From positions 1-45,494 of the forward strand of contig JAFMJQ010000003.1 in NCBI GenBank assembly GCA_017853415.1: a stretch of DNA of 45,494 bases, read 5' to 3'. Both the position numbers and the translations under genes were made by a program. This stretch comes from Thermoleophilia bacterium. Lineage in GTDB: Bacteria; Actinomycetota; Thermoleophilia; Miltoncostaeales; Miltoncostaeaceae. Positions 25,318 through 33,546 of the stretch are shown here, piece after piece; position 1 is the stretch's first letter; every line of letters starts with the position of its first letter. The notes beneath the pieces were generated by a model that ran no database searches, was not told the origin of the DNA, and saw only the letters and a list, made by a program, of their open reading frames with translations.

Positions 25318-26670
25318 CTAGGCGTGCATGCGGCGGCCCAGCGCCACGCGGGCGGCCACGCCGTACACCAGCGCCACCACCGCCAGGATCCCCATGCCGA
25401 CGTAGGTGGACGACGTGACGTCGGGATCGACCAGCAGGCCCTGGAAGATGCGCGCCGCGGGGCCGAAGCCCGCGAATGCGCTCGCCCAGTAGGCGATGTC
25501 GTTGCCGGGGATCAGGGCGATGACCGCGAGGGGCAGTGCCAGCATGAGTCCGGCCAGCAGCGCGGTGCGGGTTTCGCGGGCGAGGGCGCCGATGAGCAGG
25601 CCGAAGGCCCCCGATGCCAGGCCGGCCAGCAGCAGCGCGGGCAGCCACAGCAGCCACCGGCCGATGGTGATCGACGTCGTGAGCGCCACCACGCCCAGCA
25701 GCACGTAGCCCACCACGGTGCAGGCCACGGCCGCGAGCAGGGCCTTCTGCCAGATGATCGTTCCCGGGCCCGCGAGGCCGCGGCCGAGGCGCGAGAGCAC
25801 GTGGTCCTCGCGCTCGGCCGAGAGCAGCGCGGCCGCGAGCAGCACGCCCACCAGGCCGATGCCCACCACCAGCGCGCCCGCGATGCCCAGCGCCGACAGC
25901 GGTTCGCGACCCGGCGGGCCCTCGCGCACCTCGAGGCGGATCGGGCTGGCGATGGCCTGCGCGGCCGGCTTGGCCAGTTCGAGGTTGCCGCCCACCCCGC
26001 CGACGTAGTCGCGTAGCGCCGCCACCTTCTTCGCGAGCGCGGGCTTGCCATCGGCACGCAGCGCCTTCTCCACCGCGGCGAGGTTGCGGCCGCTCTCCTC
26101 GAGCCCCAGCAGCGTGCCGGAGCGGCCGAAGATGCCCACGGTGCCGCCGTTCTGGATGAGGTCGACGAGGTTGAGCACCTGCGTGACGTACGCGGTGGCG
26201 AGTGCCTGGTTGAGCCGGAAGACCGCCGACTCGAGGTTGCGCTCGATCGCCTGCGCCTCGATGGGCGACCGGGGGTTGGTGGCGAGCTTGAGCACCGGTG
26301 GCTTGAGGCCCGACTGCAGGTCGGCGATGAATCCCTGGGGCACCGTGAGCACGGCGCTCACGCGGCCATCCGCCAGGGCCTCGTCGGCCTGCGCGGGACC
26401 GAGGCGCACCAGGTCGACGTCGTCCTCGAGGCGGGTGGCGTAGTCGTCCACCGAGAGCCGCTCCTCGCCCACCTGCACCGTGCGGGCCGCCCCGGTGTCG
26501 AGGTTGACGAAGGCGATGGACGGCCGGCGGTCGCCTCCCGAGAGCGCGATGGCCAGCAGGATCGCGATGACGATGGGGTAGCCGATGAGCACCGCGAGCA
26601 GCCCGCGACTGCGTCCGAGCACGCGCAGGTCCTTGGCGAAGAGCAGGCGCCCGGCGCGCAGGGCCCTCAT
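25318..26670 (-). CDS. ABC-2-type transporter permease
   Basis: 450 residues from ATG 26670, overlapping the ATPase stop by four bases. Topology of ABC-2 exporters of the YhgE/ABC2_membrane_3 kind: one helix near the N-terminus (GLLAVLIGYPIVIAILLAIAL), a large extracytoplasmic domain of about 200 residues with a coiled-coil-like stretch (RNLAAVEKALRADGKPALAKKVAALRDYV), then five or six helices. Substrate unknown; probably exports a lipid, polyketide or peptide, or supports drug resistance (inference). Part of an operon with the AI-2E-like gene and the ATPase. Confidence 0.82.
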   Translation of the reverse strand: MRALRAGRLLFAKDLRVLGRSRGLLAVLIGYPIVIAILLAIALSGGDRRPSIAFVNLDTGAARTVQVGEERLSVDDYATRLEDDVDLVRLGPAQADEALADGRVSAVLTVPQGFIADLQSGLKPPVLKLATNPRSPIEAQAIERNLESAVFRLNQALATAYVTQVLNLVDLIQNGGTVGIFGRSGTLLGLEESGRNLAAVEKALRADGKPALAKKVAALRDYVGGVGGNLELAKPAAQAIASPIRLEVREGPPGREPLSALGIAGALVVGIGLVGVLLAAALLSAEREDHVLSRLGRGLAGPGTIIWQKALLAAVACTVVGYVLLGVVALTTSITIGRWLLWLPALLLAGLASGAFGLLIGALARETRTALLAGLMLALPLAVIALIPGNDIAYWASAFAGFGPAARIFQGLLVDPDVTSSTYVGMGILAVVALVYGVAARVALGRRMHA

Positions 26671-27350
26671 GCGTCGTCCCCCAGCAGCGCCATGAAGCCC
26701 GCCTCGTCGAGGGCGGCGGCGGGGCCGTCGTGCAGCAGGCGACCGCGGCCCAGCACCAGCACCCGGTCGGCGTTGCGGGAGGCCTCCTCCATCGACTGGG
26801 TCGAGAACACCAGCGCCATGTCGTCTGCGCGCACCAGGTCGTCCATCCATCCCCACAGCCGCACGCGCTGGTCGGGGCTGAGGGTGCCCGTGGGCTCATC
26901 GAGCAGCAGCAGGCTGGGGGCGCCCGCGAGGGCGATGGCCAGGTTCAGGCGCTGGGTCGTGCCGGTGGACAGCGCACCCGCGCGCCGGTCGGCGAACTCC
27001 CCGAGGTCGGCCCGCACGATGAGGGCCTCGGCCGCGGCCGCGGGGTCGTCAGCGCCCTCGAGGCCGGCGAACAGACGCAGGTTCTCGCGCGTGGTGAGGC
27101 GCGGGTACAGCGCCGGGCGCTGCGGCACCCACCCCACCGGCTGCGCCGCGCCACCGTCCCACTCGAGCGCGCCGCCACTCGGCGCCTGCACCCCGGCGAG
27201 GATGGTGAGCAGGGTGGTCTTGCCGGCGCCATTGGGCCCCGTGAGCGCGATGCGCTCGCCGCGGGCGATGCGGATGTCCAAGGGCGCGAGCGCCTCGAGC
27301 GCGCCGTACCTGCGCGTGAGTCCGCGCGCCTGCAGTAGCGGGCCGCCCAC
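26667..27350 (-). CDS. ABC transporter ATP-binding protein
   Basis: 227 residues, GTG 27350, 9 bases after the AI-2E-family gene. Walker A GPNGAGKTT, Q-loop WVPQRPALYP, signature LSTGTTQRLNLA (the usual LSGGQ is LSTGT), Walker B LLLLDEPTG, and a switch-region FSTQSMEEA in which the H-loop His is replaced by Gln. Its partner is the permease directly downstream. The H-loop change may slow hydrolysis. Confidence 0.9.
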   Translation of the reverse strand: MGGPLLQARGLTRRYGALEALAPLDIRIARGERIALTGPNGAGKTTLLTILAGVQAPSGGALEWDGGAAQPVGWVPQRPALYPRLTTRENLRLFAGLEGADDPAAAAEALIVRADLGEFADRRAGALSTGTTQRLNLAIALAGAPSLLLLDEPTGTLSPDQRVRLWGWMDDLVRADDMALVFSTQSMEEASRNADRVLVLGRGRLLHDGPAAALDEAGFMALLGDDA

Positions 27351-27359
27351 GGACCCGGG

Positions 27360-28616
27360 TCAGTCCGCGCCGGTGGGCCGTGCCGGCTGCGCCGGAGTGA
27401 CCCCGGTCACGTCGAGGGTGTCGCCGTCGCCCTGGCCGCCCGGGTCGTCCCCGCCTGCCGTCGCCGAGCGGCGCGGGGGCGGGGCGAGGCCCGTGAGGGT
27501 GTCCTGTTCGGATGTCTCCGGGGCAGCCCCGGGTGGCGCGCCGGCGAGGGCGGGGGAGAGCCCGAACCAGCCCATGCGCTCGCTCAGGTACACGGCGGTC
27601 TCCTTGAGGATCACCACCACCGGCACCGCGAGGATGATGCCGATGAACCCGTAGAGCTCCTCGCCGATGAGCACCCCGAAGATCACCACGAGCGGGTGCA
27701 CGCCCACGGCGTCGCCCATCACCTGGGGCACCACCACGTGGCCCTCGAACTGGTGGATCGCGATGAAGGCGATGAGCACCCAGAGGGCGGTCCACGGCGA
27801 GATGAACAGGGCCAGGAGCACGGGCGGGATGGCACCGAGGATGGGCCCGATGTACGGGATGAACTCCATCACGAAGATCCACGCGGCGAACAGCACGGCG
27901 TAGGTGGCGCCCTGCGGGAACACGCCGGTGACGCCGAAGATCCAGAGCACCACGCCGGCGCTCACCGCGATGATGAGGCACACCAGGGTCTGTGCCTTGA
28001 TGTACTCGACCAGGGTGCGCTCGGTGCGCACGAGGAACTGCGCCGCCGACGGGCCCCCGAGGCGGCGTGCCGCGCGCGCGATCTGCGGGGCGTCGAGCAG
28101 CATGTACACCGCCGCCACGATGATGATGATGATGATCACCAGCGCACCCAGCGCGCTGAGCGAATACGACACCGCGTTGCCCGAGAGGTCGTTGGCCCAG
28201 CCCCGGATGGCGGCGAATGCCGCCGCCGCACGCTCCTGCACGTCGACATCGATGCTGTTGCGATCGAAGAAGCCCTGCAGCGTCTGCACCTGCCGCTGGG
28301 CCTGGTCGGTGTAGAGCGGCAGGTTGGCGCGGATGGTGTTGATCTGCTCCTGGATCGGGGGGATGAGCAGCACGATCGCCGCCGCCACCACCCCGAGGAA
28401 CGACAGGAACACCGTGGCCACCGCGAGGCCGCGCGGCACGTGCACCCGGCGCAGCATCCGCACCAGCGGGTTGAGCAGCAGGGCGATGACCACCGACACC
28501 AGGAACACGAACAGCACGCGGCCGAGCGTCTGCCCCGCGATCCACACCATCACGACGATGGCCGCTGCCGTGCCGATCCACGCCCACGGCGGCACTGTGG
28601 CCTGGCGGCTGCTCAT
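27360..28616 (-). CDS. AI-2E-family (PerM/TqsA-like) transporter
   Basis: 418 residues from ATG 28616, chosen over 28625 because TACCAT lies seven bases upstream. The family has eight transmembrane segments: WAWIGTAAAIVVMVWIAG, VLFVFLVSVVIALLLNPLV, GLAVATVFLSFLGVVAAAIVLLI, then a soluble periplasmic loop (IQEQINTIRANLPLYTDQAQ) and a group with FVMEFIPYIGPILGAIPPVLLAL and IHQFEGHVVVPQVMGDAVGVHPLVVIFGVLIGEELYG, the best conserved signature. C-terminal 65 residues are disordered and Pro/Gly-rich. Named for autoinducer-2 export, but most members are Na+/H+ or unknown transporters. Confidence 0.9.
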   Translation of the reverse strand: MSSRQATVPPWAWIGTAAAIVVMVWIAGQTLGRVLFVFLVSVVIALLLNPLVRMLRRVHVPRGLAVATVFLSFLGVVAAAIVLLIPPIQEQINTIRANLPLYTDQAQRQVQTLQGFFDRNSIDVDVQERAAAAFAAIRGWANDLSGNAVSYSLSALGALVIIIIIIVAAVYMLLDAPQIARAARRLGGPSAAQFLVRTERTLVEYIKAQTLVCLIIAVSAGVVLWIFGVTGVFPQGATYAVLFAAWIFVMEFIPYIGPILGAIPPVLLALFISPWTALWVLIAFIAIHQFEGHVVVPQVMGDAVGVHPLVVIFGVLIGEELYGFIGIILAVPVVVILKETAVYLSERMGWFGLSPALAGAPPGAAPETSEQDTLTGLAPPPRRSATAGGDDPGGQGDGDTLDVTGVTPAQPARPTGAD

Positions 28617-28623
28617 GCGCGGC

Positions 28624-28629
28624 ATGGTA
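28624..28629 (-). promoter_or_regulatory. -10 box TACCAT for the AI-2E/ABC operon (leaderless)
   Basis: TACCAT with seven bases to ATG 28616. It is divergent from the LytM-like gene, whose start is at 28685. Confidence 0.45.
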
Positions 28630-28668
28630 TCGCGGGCCCCCGGGGCCGGTGCAGCGGGGGCTCTGGTC

Positions 28669-28674
28669 TAGCCT
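28669..28674 (+). promoter_or_regulatory. -10 box TAGCCT for the LytM-like gene
   Basis: TAGCCT with ten bases to ATG 28685. No ribosome binding site in between, so a very short leader is likely. Confidence 0.4.
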
Positions 28675-28684
28675 TCCGTTGCCC

Positions 28685-29446
28685 ATGCCGCCCCTCACCA
28701 GAGATGAGCTCCGATCGCGGCGCGCCGTGCGGCGCCAGGCGGACCGGCACACGAGCAACCGCGTGCTGCTCACCGTGGTCGCACCCGCGGTGCTGGTGGC
28801 CGTGGTGATCGCCGCGATCGTCCTGGCCTTCTACGACGGCGGGTCGAGCGGCGGCGCGGCGGTGCCGAGCGGCCAGGTGGCCTCACCGGTGCCGCCATCG
28901 GCCGTGGCCGATGCCCCGGCCCCGCAGCGGGTGGTGCTGGCCCGTGCCGGGCAGGTGGAGGTGGTGCTGCCGGTGGCCGAGAAGCAGGTGACCGCCGTGC
29001 TCTTCCACTCGGTGGCCGAGCCCGGCGCCATCAACATGGCCCCGGCATCGGCCGTGTCCCACAACGTGGCATCCGATGAGGGCGGCGCCGCGGGCACCGC
29101 GGGCGTGGACGTCGGCGCGCCGGCCGGCTCCACGGTGTACAGCCCGGTGGACGGCGTGATCACCGCGGTGATCCCGCATCGCATCAACGGTCGCCCGGAG
29201 GGCCTCGAGATGGTGATCACGCCCGCGGGCGTGCCCGACGCCGCGGTGCGCGTGAGCCACATCGAGCCGGGGCCCGACGGCATCGTGCCGCGCGTCGGCA
29301 CGGCCGTGGGCGCCGGGCGCACCGTGCTGGGCCGGGTGCGCGACCTCTCGCGCGTGGCCCGCTTCGACATCGCCCGCTACACCAACGACGCCGGCAACAA
29401 CGTGCAGGTGGAGCTGCTGCGCCAGCCGACCGGGCCGGGCGTGTAG
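28685..29446 (+). CDS. Membrane-anchored degenerate LytM (M23)-like protein
   Basis: 253 residues from ATG 28685. A charged N-terminus and one transmembrane helix (LLTVVAPAVLVAVVIAAIVLAFY, residues 28-50) put the rest outside. The external domain follows the LytM fold: GTAGVDVGAPAGSTVYSPVDGVI, EMVITPAG, RVSHIEPG, IVPRVGTAVGAGRTVLGRV. In active M23 peptidases a His precedes the GxD by a few residues (HxGxD) and another HxH motif follows; here the first position is Thr and only one His remains (SHIEPG), so zinc binding is probably lost. Such inactive forms (for example EnvC-type) activate or bind cell-wall hydrolases. The next gene starts directly after its stop. Confidence 0.72.
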   Translation: MPPLTRDELRSRRAVRRQADRHTSNRVLLTVVAPAVLVAVVIAAIVLAFYDGGSSGGAAVPSGQVASPVPPSAVADAPAPQRVVLARAGQVEVVLPVAEKQVTAVLFHSVAEPGAINMAPASAVSHNVASDEGGAAGTAGVDVGAPAGSTVYSPVDGVITAVIPHRINGRPEGLEMVITPAGVPDAAVRVSHIEPGPDGIVPRVGTAVGAGRTVLGRVRDLSRVARFDIARYTNDAGNNVQVELLRQPTGPGV

Positions 29447-30253
29447 GTGGGCGCCGGGTTCACGGCCCTGGTGGTGGGCGATGTGTTCGGCGGCGCCGGC
29501 ATGCGCGCGATCGAGGACGTCCTGCCGCGCCTGCGCGCCGAGCACGAGCCGGACATCGTGGTGGTGAACGCCGAGAACGCCGCGCACGGGTCGGGCACCA
29601 CCCCCAAGCAGGCGGCCACCCTGCTGGCCGCGGGCGCCGACGTGCTCACGGGCGGCAACCACACGTTCCGCAGGCAGGAGTTCTTCGCCACGCTCGAGAC
29701 CGACTCCCGCGTGCTGCGGCCGGCGAACCTCACCACGCGCGGTCCGGGGTCGGGGAGCGTGGTGGTGGATGCCCGCGGCGGCTACCGCGTGGGCGTGGTG
29801 AACCTCATCGGCTCGATCTTCATCGACGCCGCGCAGAGCCCGTTCACCGTGGCCGATGACATCGTCGACCGCATGCGTCGCGAGACCCCGGTCATCATCG
29901 TGGACATCCACGCCGAGGCCACCAGCGAGAAGATCGCCCTCGCCCGGCACCTCGATGGCCGCGTCACCGCGGTGCTGGGCACCCATACCCACGTGCCGAC
30001 CGCCGACGAGAAGGTGCTGGCCGGCGGCACCGCCTACATCAGCGACATCGGCATGACCGGCCCGCACGACTCGGTGATCGGCGTGCGCGAGGAGCCGGTG
30101 CTGAGGCGGTTCCTCACCGGGATGCCCGCGAAGTTCGAGCCGGCCACCGGTGACGTGCGGCTGCAGGCCGTGCTCGTGCGCGCGCAGCCGGATGGCCGCG
30201 CAACGTCGATCGAGCGCATCGACGTGGCGGTGCCGGGGGGATCCCCGGCCTAA
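29447..30253 (+). CDS. YmdB-family metallophosphoesterase (TIGR00282 type)
   Basis: 268 residues, GTG 29447 immediately following the stop of the LytM-like gene. Calcineurin-like fold with the family residues: VVGDVFGGAG, VVNAENAAHGSG, GGNHTFRRQE, IIVDIHAEATSEK, and GTHTHVPTADEK, which together bind a two-metal centre. YmdB hydrolyses cyclic 2',3'-nucleotides and influences motility and biofilm in Bacillus. The residue after the start (GAGFTALVVGD) suggests the N-terminus is right. The stop codon TAA overlaps the stop of the convergent P-type ATPase gene. Confidence 0.9.
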   Translation: MGAGFTALVVGDVFGGAGMRAIEDVLPRLRAEHEPDIVVVNAENAAHGSGTTPKQAATLLAAGADVLTGGNHTFRRQEFFATLETDSRVLRPANLTTRGPGSGSVVVDARGGYRVGVVNLIGSIFIDAAQSPFTVADDIVDRMRRETPVIIVDIHAEATSEKIALARHLDGRVTAVLGTHTHVPTADEKVLAGGTAYISDIGMTGPHDSVIGVREEPVLRRFLTGMPAKFEPATGDVRLQAVLVRAQPDGRATSIERIDVAVPGGSPA

Positions 30254-32655
30254 CCGCCGGCGTTGTCGGGGGGCGCGTAGTCCTCGATGCGCCTGAGCCA
30301 CGGGATGCGGCGCACGGCCAGCAGCGTGGCGATGCCGACGAGCACCACCACGCCGATGAGGATCCACTGCGGCGGCGTGGGGATGCCGACCTCGAAGAAG
30401 TCGCGCAGGAACGGCACGTAGAGGCCGATGGTGAGCAGCACCACGAACCCGGCCACCATCAGCCACACCCAGCGCCGCACGGGGCGTCGCTCCACCCCGC
30501 GCTCGAGCTCCACCACCACGGCGAGGCCGAGCAGGGTGGCCGTGAGCACCGATGCCGTGCGGGCCTCGCCCACGGTGGCCGAGAACGCATCGCGCGCCAG
30601 CAGGTAGCAGGCGGTGATGGCCGCGGCGATCACCACGCCCGCGGGTATCGCGAACGCACCCAGGCTGCGCATGAAGCCCTCGCGGTGCACCGGGCCCTCG
30701 CTCTTCGCCAGGGCGAGGAAGAACGCCGGGATGCCGATGGTGAGCGACGAGGTGATGGACAGCTGGCGCGGCAGGAACGGGAACGCCATGGGCAGCAGCG
30801 CGAACGCCAGCAGGATGAGCGCCGAGTACACCGACTTGGTGATGAACAGCTTCGCCACGCGGTGGGTGTTGCGGATGATCTGCCGCCCCGCCTCGATGGC
30901 CTTGGGCAGCGTGGAGAATGCGTTGGTGAGCAGCACGAGGTCGGCCACGCCCTTGGCCATCTGGCTGCCGTTGCCCATGGCCACCGCCAGGCGGGCGTCC
31001 TTGAGCGCGAGGACGTCGTTCACGCCGTCGCCGATCATCGCCACGTAGCGGCCGTTGGCGGTCATCGCCTGCACGAGCGCGCGCTTCTGCTCGGGGGTGA
31101 TGCGGCCGAACACCGCGGTGGTGGTGACGATCTCGCGCAGGGCCTCGGGGTCGTCCGGCAGGTCGGGCCCCTGGATGGCGTTCTCGGCGCCGGTCACCCC
31201 GCAGGCCGCCGCCACGGCCTGCACGGTGCCCACGCCGTCGCCCGAGATCACCTTCACCTGCACGCCCTCCGACTCGAGGAACCTCACGGTGTCGGGCGCG
31301 TCGGGGCGCAGGGCCTCCTCCAGCACCACGGCGCCCGCGGCCTGCATGGGGGGCAGGTGGCCCATGCCCTCCTGGTGCTCGTCGAGGGGCTCGTCACCGG
31401 TGGCCACCAGCAGCACGCGCCGTCGCTGGGCCTGGGCGGCGGATATCGCGGCCTGCAGGTCGGGCGGCACCGTGATGCCCACGCGCTCGAGGATCTCCGG
31501 CGCGCCCATCACGATGGTGCCCTGGCCGTCGATCGTCACCCCGCTCCACTTGCGCGACGACGCGAAGGGCACCTCGGCCACCGGCACCGCGGCGTCGGCG
31601 GGCATGGCGGCGAGGATCGCCTCGGCGGTGGAGTTGCGCGACGCCGCGCTGGCCGAGAGCAGGCCGGCGGCCCGCCGCACGGCGTCCTCCGCGTGCCCCG
31701 GCGCCGCCAGCACGCCCGACACCTCGAGCCGGTTCTCGGTGAGGGTGCCGGTCTTGTCCACGCACACGGTGTCGACGCTGGCCAGGCTCTCGATGGCGTT
31801 GAGCTGCTGCGCGAGGGTGCCCAGGCGCGCCAGCCGCACGGCCGCCACGGCGAACGTGAGGCTGGCCAGCAGCACGAGTCCCTCGGGCACCAGCGGCACG
31901 AGCGCCGCCACCACCCGCTGCACGGATGCGGCGGCTCCGCCGAAGTCGAGCCAGATGGTGGAGAGGATCATGAGCACCGCGAGCGGCACCAGCACCACCA
32001 CGATGAACCGCAGGATGCGGTTGATGTCGAGCTGCAGCGGCGAGAGCTGCGTGCGCGTGCCCTTGGCCTCGGCGGCGAGCCGCTCGGCGAACGAGTCGGC
32101 GCCCACGGCCGTCACCCGGTATGCGCCGCTGCCCACCACGCAGAAGGCCCCTGAGAGCACCTGGTCGCCCGCCTCCTTGGCCACGGCATCCGACTCGCCC
32201 GTGAGCACCGACTCGTCGAGGCTGAGCGCCGTGGCCTGCACCAGGTCGCCATCGGCCACCACCTGGTCGCCGGGATCGAGCAGCACCACGTCGCCGGGCA
32301 CGATCTCGGCGATCGAGAGCTCCGCCGGTTGGCCGTCGCGCAGCACGCGTCCGTGCGGTGCCACCAGCAGGGCGAGCCGGTCGAGCGCGCGCTTGGCACG
32401 GGTCTCCTGGATGATGCCGATGGCCATGTTGGCCACCAGCACCCCGCCGAAGAGCATGTCGCCCCAGAGCCCGAACATCGCCAGGGGGATCAGCAGGGCG
32501 ATGAGGATGAGGTTGAACAGCGTGAAGGTGTTCGACCAGACGATGTCGGCGAACGACCTGCTGCCCCGCGGCCCCGCGCGATGCGGGTGCTCGGCGAGGA
32601 TCTTCGCGGCCTCTGCGGAGGTGAGGCCAAGCGGCGTGGGCGTGGCCTGCGGCAC
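30250..32655 (-). CDS. CtpE-like P-type cation ATPase
   Basis: 801 residues from GTG 32655. P-type ATPase: actuator motif LTGESDAVAKEAGDQV, membrane motif LVPEGLVLL instead of the CPC or PEGLP of other groups, phosphorylation motif DKTGTLTENRLEV, and hinge GDGVNDVLALKDA. The PEGL-type motif, N-terminal LTSAEAAKIL and overall layout match M. tuberculosis CtpE, reported as a calcium uptake pump. About ten transmembrane helices. It lacks a heavy-metal-binding domain, unlike the nearby CopA. Substrate Ca2+ or another divalent ion is inferred. Confidence 0.9.
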   Translation of the reverse strand: MPQATPTPLGLTSAEAAKILAEHPHRAGPRGSRSFADIVWSNTFTLFNLILIALLIPLAMFGLWGDMLFGGVLVANMAIGIIQETRAKRALDRLALLVAPHGRVLRDGQPAELSIAEIVPGDVVLLDPGDQVVADGDLVQATALSLDESVLTGESDAVAKEAGDQVLSGAFCVVGSGAYRVTAVGADSFAERLAAEAKGTRTQLSPLQLDINRILRFIVVVLVPLAVLMILSTIWLDFGGAAASVQRVVAALVPLVPEGLVLLASLTFAVAAVRLARLGTLAQQLNAIESLASVDTVCVDKTGTLTENRLEVSGVLAAPGHAEDAVRRAAGLLSASAASRNSTAEAILAAMPADAAVPVAEVPFASSRKWSGVTIDGQGTIVMGAPEILERVGITVPPDLQAAISAAQAQRRRVLLVATGDEPLDEHQEGMGHLPPMQAAGAVVLEEALRPDAPDTVRFLESEGVQVKVISGDGVGTVQAVAAACGVTGAENAIQGPDLPDDPEALREIVTTTAVFGRITPEQKRALVQAMTANGRYVAMIGDGVNDVLALKDARLAVAMGNGSQMAKGVADLVLLTNAFSTLPKAIEAGRQIIRNTHRVAKLFITKSVYSALILLAFALLPMAFPFLPRQLSITSSLTIGIPAFFLALAKSEGPVHREGFMRSLGAFAIPAGVVIAAAITACYLLARDAFSATVGEARTASVLTATLLGLAVVVELERGVERRPVRRWVWLMVAGFVVLLTIGLYVPFLRDFFEVGIPTPPQWILIGVVVLVGIATLLAVRRIPWLRRIEDYAPPDNAGG

Positions 32656-32661
32656 GGGGCG

Positions 32662-32667
32662 AGCCTA
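32662..32667 (-). promoter_or_regulatory. -10 box TAGGCT for the CtpE-like gene (leaderless)
   Basis: TAGGCT with six bases to GTG 32655, no -35 recognisable. Confidence 0.5.
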
Positions 32668-32711
32668 CCCGTACTCCTGCCCTATGCGATCCGAGCGGTG
32701 ACCGCCCGGGA

Positions 32712-32882
32712 TCAGTCGTCGGCGAAGACCCTCGGGGCCGCCGCGAGCGCGAAGATGATCCAGATGATTCCCAGCGCGAACGGCAGGTATCCCACCTCGT
32801 GGCGGTCGATCCAGCCGATCCACGTTGTGAGGACGCCCAGTGCCAGCAGCACGGTGACGATCCAGATCGGAAGCTTCTTCAC
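32712..32882 (-). CDS. Small two-helix membrane protein
   Basis: 56 residues from GTG 32882, AGAGGT four to five bases upstream. Two hydrophobic segments (LPIWIVTVLLALGVLTTWIGW and LPFALGIIWIIFALAAA) joined by a short polar loop (IDRHEVGY). Ends VFADD. No family recognised. Located 56 bases upstream of the CtpE-like gene on the same strand, so it might be a small partner, but CtpE has its own promoter. It was not visible as a longer ORF because it is so short. Confidence 0.6.
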   Translation of the reverse strand: MKKLPIWIVTVLLALGVLTTWIGWIDRHEVGYLPFALGIIWIIFALAAAPRVFADD

Positions 32883-32947
32883 TGCGACCTCTTGCGCGTA
32901 GGGAGAGGGTCTTCGTGACCCGGTGGCACTTTACCGGCCCGGAAGGG

Positions 32948-32953
32948 TAGTCT
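32948..32953 (+). promoter_or_regulatory. -10 box TAGTCT for the STAS gene
   Basis: TAGTCT with eleven bases to ATG 32965 and no ribosome binding site. Confidence 0.4.
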
Positions 32954-32964
32954 CCCCGCCCGCC

Positions 32965-33306
32965 ATGTCGGAACCCACGAGCGAACAGGTCACGGTAACC
33001 ACGGACGAACGCCCCTCGGGCATCGTCGTCACGGTGGCTGGCGTCGTCGACGCCAGCACGTTGCCGGATGTCTCCTCGGCGCTCACCGACGCGCAGCGCG
33101 ACGGGCGCACCGTGTTCATCGACCTCTCGGCCGTCTCCTTCATGGACAGCCGGGGCCTGGGCGCGCTCATCGCCGCCAACGAGCGCTCGCGCGAGGGCGC
33201 GGCCGCCATCCGGCTGCACGCCCCGTCGGACGCCGTGCGGCGACTGCTCAACATCTCGGGGGTCACCGCCGTGCTGGTGGAGGCCGAGGAACTGCCCGCC
33301 GCCTGA
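32965..33306 (+). CDS. STAS-domain anti-sigma factor antagonist
   Basis: 113 residues, ATG 32965. SpoIIAA-like STAS fold: GIVVTVAGVVDASTLPDVSSAL, IDLSAVSFMDSRGLGALIAANE with the phosphorylatable Ser in FMDSRGLG, and LHAPSDAVRRLLNISGV. It would bind and relieve an anti-sigma factor kinase (RsbW/SpoIIAB-like), depending on phosphorylation. No anti-sigma kinase or sigma factor is nearby, so it is an orphan antagonist here. Confidence 0.9.
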   Translation: MSEPTSEQVTVTTDERPSGIVVTVAGVVDASTLPDVSSALTDAQRDGRTVFIDLSAVSFMDSRGLGALIAANERSREGAAAIRLHAPSDAVRRLLNISGVTAVLVEAEELPAA

Positions 33307-33351
33307 CCCCCTTGACGCCGGTGTTACCGTCGGCGGAAAAGGAGGTCTCAC

Positions 33352-33546
33352 ATGAGCCGCACCTATGAGGTGACGGGCATGACCTGCGATCACTGCCGCA
33401 CGGCGGTGGAGAACGAGGTCGGGGCGGTGCCGGGCGTGACGGCCGTTGCCGTGAACGTGGCCACGGGCACCGTGCTGGTGGAGGGCGACGCCGACGACCG
33501 CCTCGTGCGCGACGCCATCGTCGAAGCCGGGTACGAGGTTGCCTGA
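33352..33546 (+). CDS. copZ: Copper chaperone CopZ-like
   Basis: 64 residues, ATG 33352, AAGGAGG upstream. A heavy-metal-associated domain with the GMTCDHC copper-binding motif and the VPGVTAVAVNVATGTVLVEGD ferredoxin-like fold. It delivers Cu(I) to the P-type ATPase encoded just downstream, whose start overlaps its last codons by 8 bases. Confidence 0.9.
   Translation: MSRTYEVTGMTCDHCRTAVENEVGAVPGVTAVAVNVATGTVLVEGDADDRLVRDAIVEAGYEVA

Noticed and set aside
28685-29446. Active M23 endopeptidase
   Set aside because: The HxGxD histidine is replaced and the HxH motif is reduced to one His; best treated as an inactive LytM-like domain.
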